From assembly GCF_023159225.1 (NCBI RefSeq), contig NC_063175.1, forward strand, positions 4,543,255 to 4,607,254: a stretch of 64,000 nucleotides of DNA, in the 5' to 3' direction. The position numbers were made by a program, and so were the translations under genes. Shown here one piece after another: positions 54,477-64,000 of this stretch (position 1 is its first letter; each line of letters begins with the position of its first letter). The DNA is from Perognathus longimembris pacificus. Taxonomy: Eukaryota > Chordata > Mammalia > Rodentia > Heteromyidae. The notes beneath the pieces were generated by a model, which made no database searches, was not told the origin of the DNA, and saw nothing but the letters and a program-made list of their open reading frames with translations.

Positions 54477-56096
54477 ATTCTTTAACAATTTAGATGTCTT
54501 AAAATTCAGGAACTTTTGGGTCTCATAAAATTTAATGAGAATCTGTTCATTATTAAGTCAGGTCTAAAAAATAAGAATCCTTTCTTCCCTGAAAACATCT
54601 TCTCCCTCCCTGAAAACATTTACTGAGTGTCTATCTAGTTCATGCCAGGCTCTGGGGGACGCAATGATGATTGCAAAGTTCCCAGACCAGTGGTTGCATA
54701 ATTACAACACCTAATTACACATCTAATTACAATATAATCTGTGCTTGGTGATAAATGTAGGTGGGCACAGGTGTTTGAGCACCTAGCAAAGCTAGGTCCT
54801 AAGTCTCAGGAGATCAGAAAGGATTAAGAAGCAGTAGTTAGGTTGAGAGTTCAACTCTTTCTCAAAATTCCCTTTAGAAGTAAAATAAGATTTATTGTTT
54901 GCAGCAATAAAGGGGACCCGTGGGGTAATTCCCAGGACAGTGTTTACCAGAACAAAGTAAGCAAGAATATTTTGAGAGATTTACATATAATCACATAGGA
55001 AAGACTCATCAAAACATGTAGAGGGAAACACAGTCCTGGCACTCCCAGTTCAAGGTCATGATATTTTCATAGGTTTATTGTTCACAAAATGCCATATGGG
55101 CACACCTAATTCAAATATTTGAAACAGAAGTATTAAAAGTTAACAATCTTGGCACAGAGAAAGAGTTGAAACTTGTTAATGAAAGCTTTTACAAACCCAC
55201 CAAATCGTTTTGCTTTCTAAAACATCTAGACCTATGGAAAAATAATTTCTACATGTCCTTTATATACTATAATTTAACATCTTCTTATTCTATAATAAGA
55301 TATTTTACACAAATCAAAAAATTCCCTTGATAAAATTATCAAAGGGCAAGAAACTTAGTATTTACCAATATTGGTAAACTCAACTGTCAAATACCACATA
55401 GTCCAAAAATAGAAATCTAGATGACTGTGAGAATCCTCTTAATAAAAATAGGAAATTACATATTACTGCATTAATTTCATATAGCATTCAACTCTGCTTA
55501 ATAGTCATAATCCTTTCAAAGTCTGTACATAAGTGTCAATGAAACTAGAACAGTTTGATTAGTTACTAAGGAGAATACACTTCTAAATACTCTTTCTTTT
55601 GTAAAGGCAATAATAGAAATCTCAAAAACAGCAGATTTCTCTGTATCTCATAAAATAGAACAAGAGAATACTATCCTCTTCACTCTCCAGTAAATTCAAA
55701 GGTGGGACTCTTTCCAAGAGAACTCAATGAGCAGGAAGTCATTTCCCCAGGAAAAAATTTAAAATACCATTAATTAACTCTAATTTTTAACAATAGTTAT
55801 AAAACATTTATAAGGTTTGACAGACAGGATTGTTTTTCTTAACAGAGTGTATCATCTTGCAAAATAGCCTCGCCACCACCATCAATTTCAGAGTGGAAAA
55901 ACTAGTGCTTTATTCTTGCCTAACCTTGAAAGATATATGGTGTACTCAATGGAAAATCTATTACTTAATTAGTTTTAGGAGATTTGACATCAAATGGGAA
56001 CACATTTCAAATACAAATGAACTAAGAGCAACAAGAATCCTGTTTAGAACTGTAAAGGGAAATGTTAGATGTTCCATGAAGGTCAAAGTCAGTCCT
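54477..56096. other. Unclassified AT-rich stretch
   Basis: 1.6 kb. No L1, SINE or exon recognised. The frame 55830-56150 (106 codons) has no motif and its last part runs into the L1 tail, so it is not called a gene. Confidence 0.4.
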
Positions 56097-56108
56097 TTAC
56101 CTTTTCTC

Positions 56109-56731
56109 TTTTTTTCAGTTAAAAAATTGATTTATTTATTGTCAAAGTGATGAACAGAGGGGTTAGTTTCATGCGTAAGGCAATGAGTACATTTCTTATC
56201 AAACTTGTTACCCCCTCCCTCATTTTTCTCCCACCTTTACCCCTCCCGAAATGTCCTCTCCCCAGTTGTACAGTTGGTTTACATCATATAGTTTTGTAAG
56301 CATTGCTTTTAGATTGGTTCGTCTTTTCCCCTTTGTCGCTCTCCATTTTGATGTTGTCCTTCCCTTCCCTACTTCCGATAAACGTATATATAATACCTAG
56401 TGTACCTAAATCAGTTACAATGATAGCAGGGGTAAAAGTAAGGGGAAGAAAGAAAAAAGAAAATGGCATAATTTCACATGGTACATTGAACATAACAACA
56501 ACAGTGAAAAACTACTTATTTCCATAACTTGGAGTTCATTTTGCTTAGCATCATCTTATATGTTCATAGCTATTGAGCTATTGTGATCTTCTGCTATTAC
56601 TATCCTACATGTGTACTAATTATTACTAATGAGGGAAACCACTAAGTCTATGTTTCTTTGGGTCTGGCTCACTTCACTTAGTATGATTTTTTTCCAAGTC
56701 TTTCCATTTCCTTATGAATGGGGCAATGTTC
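56109..56731 (-). mobile_element. 5'-truncated L1 (lineage A) with TSD
   Basis: Reverse-strand L1 from its 3' end (GATTTATTTATTGTCAAAGTG) through the 3' UTR to the last ORF2 codons (CCATTTCCTTATGAATGGGG). The 12-bp TSD TTACCTTTTCTC is at 56097-56108 and 56732-56743. The length is 0.62 kb. The 56303-56527 and 56629-56829 frames are read across it in the wrong direction and are not genes. Confidence 0.93.
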
Positions 56732-56907
56732 TTACCTTTTCTCAAAAGACACTGATGGAAGTACATGACAGTAGTCATGAAACTGAATCTCTTTTCCCTT
56801 TATTATTCCTTGTTCTCTTCTATAATTAATTTGAAATTTAAATCGGCCCTTTTTCTCAAATATGTTAAGTATTTAGCATATGCAATGATTTGGAACCCCT
56901 TTTCTCT

Positions 56908-56995
56908 TTTTTGCTGATGTCAAGGGTTGAACTTAGGGTAACTTATTGGCTAGCCAGGTGCTCTACCACTTGACCCATGCCCCTAGCCCTTAAAA
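56908..56995 (-). mobile_element. ID-like SINE monomer
   Basis: TCAAGGGTTGAACTTAGGG is the complement of a decayed B box; GTGCTCTACCACTTGACCCATGCCCCTAGCCC the complement of the A-box end. Confidence 0.7.
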
Positions 56996-58325
56996 ACTCT
57001 TTTCTCAATGCAGAGAGGGGAAAATAACCTGTAGGATAATGGATAAGAAATAATTAATTGTCTGGTCATGTGTCTATGTTTTATTAAGAGAATATACATA
57101 TTTATGCTAAGGGTTAAGCAGATATTTTTCAGAAATAACATTTGATTATAGCCTTACAGATTCATATTATCAGGAGGTTAAAAGGAAGAAGAATGTAACT
57201 CATATGCTAACTGACAAGGACACAGAAAAAGTCAGAATAAAAAGCCCTGTTGGAGATCTAGAGGCATGATAATCAGCTCTGTTCATCGACAGCATGCCAC
57301 CACTTAATGGTATAGAAGTAGAGTGATGGGCTACTGTGACTGGTATGTGGAGGATCTTATAATCCATACCAAAAATTTGGCATTTTATCTTTTGGGCATG
57401 TATTGTTCAGCATCGTAGTCACTATCCATCAGTATCCATTTACATTTCAATGAAAAATAAACATACAACAAAATTCAGTTCCTCCATTGCACTAGAAACA
57501 CTTCAAGTGCTCAATAGGCAGTAACAAGTTATGGCCCCCATAGCAGACAGAGCAGATTCAGAAGGCTCTGACTGTCAAACAAACCGTTCCACATCCAATA
57601 AAGAGAGCCACAGACTAAATATAAATGTAAATATAAGGCAAGAGACTTGATTCAAAAAGATAACTCAGAGTGAAGAAAGGACTGGTGTGGAGCAGAGACA
57701 GGGGACCTGCAGAAAGTTATTGTTTGGTGAATGATTCCAATCTGTAGTCGTGGAGAGGTGAAGAGGGATGTACAGGGCTAGCAGCAAGGGTGGTGATGCG
57801 TGCACACAGTAAACACAGTAAGAAATTACTATGGAGTGGGGAACAGATAAATCTATTTTTGACCTGTCTAGTTTGCGGTTCCTGAGACTTATGAGAATAT
57901 GTTTGGGTCAATAGGTTTCAAAAGTAATTTTTAGTAATTTTCATTTCAAAATTGACTTCCGGTATCGACTGTCCCCAAACATCCAGGCAGGTCATGTCTG
58001 GCTATGGAGGATGCAATGACGATAGTTAGGATTTTATACCGTTCCTAAAGTTTTCAAGTTGAGCTAAACAGAAAGCAAAGTTGAGGCTCAAGGGAGCAAA
58101 AATGATCTCTTGGAGTTTAAGGTATTTGCTACTTGCAAAAATGCAATGCAAAAGAAGTACAAAAGCTGAAAGAACTAGGAAGTGGTTATTGCTCCCTGAC
58201 CTCTCCCAGGTTCTAGGATTCGATAACCAGTGATGCCCACACAGAATTAAGCATTTGTCAGTGCAGAGGAAAGGGGCTGTGACTTCCAGTCTTTAATGGA
58301 TATTAGTCTGGAGAGCATCCATATA
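56996..58325. other. Unclassified stretch
   Basis: 1.3 kb. No gene or repeat recognised. Confidence 0.4.
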
Positions 58326-58327
58326 GC

Positions 58328-58665
58328 ATACAAGTGTCCCTATCCATATATATTTAGGTATATACACACATATACATATATACCTATACATTTATACACA
58401 CATATACATATCTGTATGCCATATACATTTATATACACACATATGTATATGCACATATATACATGCACACATATACATATATACACATACATATATACAC
58501 ATGTATATGCACATATACATATATGCACATTTATATATATGCACCATATACACATATACATATATACATATATGCATATATACACACTCACACACACATA
58601 TCTATACACCAGTTACATATATACAGACATATACATATATACACACATATACATATATATGACCA
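58328..58665. repeat. Long ATAC/ATAT/ACAC compound repeat
   Basis: About 340 bp of alternating purine-pyrimidine sequence built of ATACATAT and CACATATAC units, interrupted. It lacks stop codons in several frames, which produces open frames of up to 126 codons on both strands, rich in Tyr/Ile/His/Thr or Val/Tyr/Cys. They are not proteins. Confidence 0.95.
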
Positions 58666-58671
58666 ATACTA

Positions 58672-59465
58672 AATGAAGGCTCCCCTTGTCCTTCACATTC
58701 TTCTTACCACTGATTAAGTCTCTTACTCCATGATGAAAACAGATGCACTCCAACCCTGAATTGGTGGTTACCTTCAATCATCTCTATCAATTTCCTGCTT
58801 ATTTCATAGGAAGTCATCCTTATGGTTTGGTTTATACAAAGAAACTCACAAAAGGCAGTTTAAAGGATTAAATATAAAGGCAGACAGTGTTAAAATGGAA
58901 TTTCTTTTTAGTATAGGAGTTAATTATCTATGCTTAATTACATTTATAGAGGAAAGACTAAAGATCAAGAACTTGAAGACACAAAAAAGGAAAGGGTTGG
59001 TAGTGATAGTAACCAGGTCCCACAGCATGAAGAGATGGGATCACAGTATGGATGGTGCATTGGAACTGGGATGGCAGAAGGACCACTCTTTCATCAACAG
59101 ATAAACAAAGGAGGTAAGAATGATGGAGGGAAAATAATCTAATCTGAACTCTAAAGTCTGTGAAAGAATGATCAATGCAATGTAGTTACCTAGTTCACTT
59201 GTAGTGACTTAGCTTGACTCCCTATTCCTGTAGATCCATATAAATCCTGACTTCCAGTGTCTATGTGTGAAGACTCTCCAGCCTCTGATGGGGCCAGACA
59301 AAGGCACATGCTGGGTATAGCCCTACTTCTACAAGGGAGGCTTGGAGTCCTTGAAAATTCCAGAGTACAAAACTACAACCTACAATTGACTGTCTTTGTG
59401 TCTAAAGACCAGAGTTACATTTATGCTTGGGAATATCTTGGTTTGAATATTAAATCTAAATCTGG
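58672..59465. other. Unclassified stretch
   Basis: About 800 bp. Overlapping frames 58895-59142 and 59257-59559 carry no motif that I know. Confidence 0.4.
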
Positions 59466-59471
59466 GATCTG

Positions 59472-59488
59472 GGGTGTGTGTGTGTGGG

Positions 59489-59534
<46 letters not shown>
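59472..59534. repeat. (TG)n microsatellite
   Basis: About 60 bp of TG with one GGGGGG interruption near 59487, directly adjoining the tail side of a reverse-strand SINE. Confidence 0.92.
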
Positions 59535-59537
<3 letters not shown>

Positions 59538-59815
59538 CACGTGCTGGTCCTGGGGTTGAACTCAGGGCCTGGACTCTGTCCCTGAGTTTCTTTTGCTCAG
59601 GAATAGCACTCTACCACTTCCCTCAGGAATAGCACTCTACCACTTCCATCACAGGTCCACTCCCAGCTTTTCTGGTCATTTAATGGGAATAAGAGTCTCA
59701 CAGACTTTCCTGCCCAGGCTGGCTTCAAACCAGGATCCTCTTAGCTCAACCTCCTGACTAGCTAGGGACCACTGGCTAGGTTCACTGGCATAAACCACTG
59801 TTGCCCAGCTCTAGA
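59535..59815 (-). mobile_element. B1-ID dimeric SINE with 26-bp internal tandem duplication
   Basis: Complement order: GTGCTGGTCCTGGGGTTGAAC, CTGTCCCTGAGTTTCTTTTG, then a 26-bp unit beginning CTCAGGAATAGCACTCTACC present twice (59596-59621 and 59622-59647, identical), GGCTGGCTTCAAACCAGG, CTCAACCTCCTGACTAGC and CATAAACCACTGTTGCCC. Confidence 0.85.
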
Positions 59816-61365
59816 TATGTCTCCAGCTTGATTTTTAAACTGATTCTTGTGCTTCAAATGATCAGTTATCTACTAGAAAATACATTCATCTTTTGACGCA
59901 ACACACATGTTATTTTTTCTAAATGTTCCTACCTAATGCCTGTGTCATTTAAAATACTTAAGACTCTTACCTTACCCTAATGATTCTCATTCTGTAATTT
60001 CTTTTTCCACTTTCAGTGAAAGGTCGACTGCACATAGAAAATTTCTACACAATTAAATTTTAAAATAAAAATTGCTATCCTTATTTTTAATGTCACAATC
60101 AGGGAAGAAATGAACCATAAAATGCCAGAAATTCTGTTTCCCTGTATAGGTTGTCCCCACCATAGGAGTGGGCTGTGTCTTGGAAGTTCATTTGTAAACT
60201 GAATATTATGAACACAGAATATAATTTCCACTGGAAAAAAAATTACAAATTGTAGTTAGGTTTCCGGGCCAGCTCATAAAAGCAACTTTGTTTCTTTCTT
60301 TTTTTTTTATAAAAGCAAATCTGATATATAATATAGTTGAAGTACCATAAATTTGCATGAAATAATACAAAATAGCATATGGAAACAGGATCTGTTTTCC
60401 TGTTCCACTAAATTGCTTTTGGAGCTCAGGCAAAGCGCAGTGACTTGACTAATGTAATGTTGGAGGCGAAGCCATAGGTGTGAGAAGCACTCATTCTGGT
60501 CTATTTTCAGAAGGCCAGAAACATGTTATTGGAATTTAGGATGAATGGAAAAATGAGTAGGGAAATTCTGACTGTAGTTTAAGGGCATAATAATTGAAAA
60601 AAGTGGTTAAATTGACTCTTGAGTCAAGAAATAAATTTTTATTTCCACCATATTTACAGCCAAAGGAATCAGAATGCTCTCTCATTCATCAAGACCAAGG
60701 GAAAAGGGAGACGGGAGAAAATGCAGATGACAGAACAGAGATAGAAAGAATTTCTGCTGTGGGAATGAGCCATCTTGGCAGGAGGAAGCCAAGAAAACAG
60801 GCAGGGAATTCATTACCTGCAGCAAAGAGGAGGGCTCTCATTAGTCAGTGGAGATTAAGTTTTCAATCAACAGGAAGAGAAGGAAACAATAAGCGGTGCT
60901 TCCTCCATCAAAGGGAAGAGAGGGAACCCGTGCTGAGGATGAGGCTGGGCTGAAGATGAGATAGAACCCATGTCTACCAGCAAGAGCACACAGAACATCT
61001 GAGCTGCCTTTGATTACAATGGTACAGAAGAAGTGAGAATTAGGCAGCGGTGAATCACCAAGCAGCCTGCAACTTGCCAGGAAGCACAGACGAGGAGGAC
61101 CAAGCATGGACCAAGGAGGCAAAGGATGCTTGTGCTTCCCACAAAGCAAAGGAAATAAAGAGAAGCACTATTATTTCCTACAGTAGAGCTTTGTATATAT
61201 GTAAACCAGAGACTGTTAATCCTAAGTGTGTGACCAGCAGATTTACCTTGATTAGTGTTCTCAAGAACTCTTTTTAATGTCCTTTAACATCAGTAATTGA
61301 AACTAACAGCCACTTCATGTGTATCCTTCCATGTAAATTTAACCAAAATTTAAAAAGATTTTATG
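59816..61365. other. Unclassified stretch
   Basis: 1.5 kb. The longest frame is 119 codons (60594-60953), opposed by a 102-codon reverse frame. Neither has a domain I recognise nor splice signals I would defend, so no gene is called. Confidence 0.38.
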
Positions 61366-61366
61366 T

Positions 61367-61369
<3 letters not shown>

Positions 61370-61408
<39 letters not shown>

Positions 61409-61412
61409 TGTG
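61370..61412. repeat. (TG)n microsatellite
   Basis: About 20 TG units with one TT interruption near the right end. Confidence 0.93.
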
Positions 61413-61724
61413 TTATGGTGTCCTATCAAGCTTAAATCTTTGTTTCGGATGGACAAAAGGTAAAGCAAACACACTAGAAAACATCAGTTAGAATATGTGT
61501 TTGCATTCTAACTTTTATTTATAAAGACATTTCATTGTACAAATGTTATTGCATACATTTGGTGCCAGAGTCTATATAAGTGGAGTAAATACGTTGTCAC
61601 ATAAGAAAGACATAGTTCTTGTCCTCCTAAAGAAAAACGCTTAACAGGAATTGTAAGGAGTCCCTTTTATTTTGTGATGTGCTATAATAGGATAAATTGC
61701 TATGGTATCACTGAGGACTGGAAA

Positions 61725-61917
61725 AAATTCAAGATGCCTATCTGTAATCTCAGCTGTGTGGGAGTGGGAGGGTAAGATGATCACATTCTGAGGTCTTCCT
61801 TGGACAAAAGTATGAGATACTATCTGAAAAGTAATTAAAATTAAAAAAAAAAAGGCCTGGGTAGCACCTACCAGCAAGTGTCAAGACCCTAAGTTCAAAC
61901 CTTAGCACTACAAAAAA
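61725..61917 (+). mobile_element. B1-ID SINE, degenerate
   Basis: GCCTATCTGTAATCTCAGCTG, GTGGGAGGGTAAGATGATC, TTCTGAGGTCTTCCTTGG, GAGATACTATCTGAAAAG and A11, then an ID-like part with CCTAAGTTCAAACCTTAGC. The internal A-run marks the join between modules. Confidence 0.72.
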
Positions 61918-64000
61918 GTGATTTCTAAGTAAGACCCAATGCACAAAGAGCCTGGAATTAGCCAATAAACGAGGACAAGAAATAAGAAGACAATTTCCAG
62001 ATACCACCTGGGATATTTGTTATTCCTCTTGGAAGTAGTGGTGTGCATTAGATTGGGATAGTACATAGGGCAATTGTCATGGCTGGCTGCCAATCAAGCC
62101 ATCATTCTCTGTCTTCCAGTAGACCCCTAAGCACATTCAAGCAGCCACCTCTCTTCCCCTGCATGGCCTAGAAGAAGATGATCTGAGGTTCAAATTGATG
62201 ATGTCAAGTCAAACATGGCAGTTGTTTGTTTTTTCTCATTCTATTGATGAACATAAGCATATTTGTTGGGAGGCTTATGTGTTGTGCAGATAGCAACAGA
62301 GGAACAGAAGCCGTGCTTTTCTTTCCTCTGGTTGTTACCAGATTGGAATTTGACAGCTAGAGCAATTGTTGTAGCTGTTTTCCTATGAGTCTGAGAATGA
62401 AGCTTTATACTAGAAGGGGAAGACCATGCAAAAGAGGTCCACTTGGGAGCCTGATGAATGGTGGCCCAGGGTTTCTCTACCCCTGCATCCTTTCTTGTGA
62501 AGAAATGATCTCACTGTCACTGTGTAAGACAGCTCCAGGAAATGTATTATTCTTTCCCTTGATGTGGAAAATATATTGATTATAAAAAGTTATGGCTAAG
62601 CTAGAGACAGAAAGGAAAGTTACCTTTACGCAGAGAATGTCTGTCCTCTACATAAAAAAGTATAAACAAGGAAAATAGATTACTCGGGTTTTAGAGAACT
62701 ACTTTTGGATATGCGTGGCAAATGTCTTCTTTTTTCATGTAGAAGGACCGGTTAAGTGTTAAGGCAAAGTGAAGAAAATGTTGCTGTAACAAAAGTAAGG
62801 GGGAGCTTTGCTCAACATGGTTATGGAGGAAAATTCAGAGGTGTGGACAGAGGCAGATGCTAGTTCAGCTCAGTTCAATATCAAGAGGTAAGAGATCAAA
62901 ACAGTAAGATGGACTTTGTCTTTAAAGTGCTCACCACTTAGCAATAGGGGCAGAAGATCCACCAGTAGTTCATCTATTCAACTCAGTCACTTCATTACTA
63001 TGCCCGATAAGAAGAGGAGTTCTCAGAGTGCAGGGAAGGATATGGAGGAGTTCTGGGAAAGAGATAACATGAAATATTCCAGAGGGACTCTTCTGAATTC
63101 CCATCCACCCTGTAACATATGGCAATCTAACTTCAGGTTTATTCCATTCTCTCCTTGAGTCTTCAGCAGCGTTTTATGAGAGTTGAACCAGTTCTCTTTA
63201 TGCTTAATCTTCTCTATTCCCTTCAGTAGTTGTCTTTGGGACAACTTTACCTAAGCTGGTAGACTAGGTCAATTCATCCTGCCATGAGGGCCCATGGACT
63301 GCTTCACGCCCACTTTCATTTGTCATAATTGTTTAAGAAGTCAATTCATTCTCTGTCTGTGTCATTCACTTGCCAATAAGGTCTCTGGGGGTTGGCACAG
63401 TTTCTGTTAGGTTCATAATCCACTTCTCTTTTCTGTTGAGTGCATGTGAGTTAAAAGCTGTCATGTACATATTTAGTGGATGAATGGAAGAATGACTGTT
63501 GCAATAATCAGAAGTATTAAGTTTAATACAAGACAGAGTAAATGAAGGTGGAAACAGTAGTGAGGTATTCAACTCATAAAACAACTTGAGTACTTTTGAT
63601 TTAGGGGCAACATAATCAATTAGAAAAGAATCAAACTTTATCATCAGTGTCCCAGTTGTAGTAGACTAGGAAGAGGAAAAGAAGATTCAAGTGAATAGAC
63701 TCTCAGGGAACTGAAATGGAATTAAATAGCTGCAGTGGACATGATGCTTATCTAGCTCAATGGCTCCTAGACCAGAAACAACTACATTAGAGCTAAAATT
63801 CAGAAGTGAGTTTCTTGATTCTCATCCTCAAGTTCAAATCCAATACATCTGGGTAAAGCTTAGTAAAAGACTTCTTCAGGAAGTCCTGATGTGCAATGAA
63901 AACCTCTGATTAAGTTCAGCTTTTTCAGTGAGACACAACAAAATGAGCCTAAGAGGGCTCACTGGCATTATGAGCCTAGCTAAGACTACAACCGCCTGGC
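61918..64000. other. Unclassified stretch to the window end
   Basis: 2.1 kb with no recognised mobile element or exon. Frames of up to 92 codons on both strands lack motifs. Confidence 0.4.

Noticed and set aside
58296..58676. 126-codon and related frames rich in Tyr, Ile, His and Thr
   Set aside because: Stop-free ATAC/ATAT simple repeat, open on both strands at once.
60594..60953. 119-codon plus-strand frame
   Set aside because: No recognisable domain, charged and purine-rich composition, opposed by another frame; probably chance.

Overview
The window is a gene-poor, repeat-dense stretch of mammalian, almost certainly rodent, nuclear DNA. No cellular protein-coding exon, rRNA or functional tRNA gene was recognised. 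The short open frames scattered through it are either broken LINE-1 (L1) coding remnants, an endogenous retrovirus (ERV) remnant, or frames that happen to stay open in simple repeats. The organism call rests on its SINEs. These are tRNA-derived ID-like elements, 7SL-derived B1-like elements, and dimers of the two that share one tRNA-like right-hand module. From memory, and unchecked, the ID-like dimer (starting GGGCTGGGGATATGGCC on its own strand) is typical of geomyoid rodents such as pocket mice and kangaroo rats.

Layout. 1-4845: unclassified sequence with a GATA/GGTA-type simple repeat, two short antisense L1 3' ends and two SINEs. 4846-12340: one full-length L1 of about 7.46 kb with a perfect 17-bp target-site duplication (TSD), a 2-kb 5' UTR, broken ORF1, broken ORF2 and a G-rich 3' UTR. 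12440-12890: another antisense L1 3' end. 12900-16099: unclassified. 16116-18023: a 5'-truncated L1 of a second lineage (called B here; the full-length one is A). 20397-25725: the most unusual locus, an ERV copy whose ends are R-U5 on the left and U3-R-poly(A) on the right. It is flanked by a 15-bp duplication of L1 3' UTR sequence and later received two SINEs and a solo LTR. 25726-34550: simple repeats, SINEs, an 87-bp L1 insertion, and a GC-richer block that may be another LTR. 34555-40400: an ancient L1 and several rearranged L1 3' ends, some head-to-head. 40750-48350: SINEs, microsatellites and unclassified sequence. 48350-52730: a lineage-B L1 nested in an older lineage-A L1, joined head-to-head to a third L1. 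52740-64000: one more antisense L1 with TSD, SINE remnants, long AT/AC and TG repeats and unclassified sequence.

Nothing here works as an operon or pathway. What links the features is retrotransposition. L1 supplied the endonuclease and reverse transcriptase (RT) that placed its own truncated copies and the SINEs, and, as read here, also copied an ERV genomic RNA back into DNA. TSD positions were read by eye from the sequence. Family names, ages and the species are inference.
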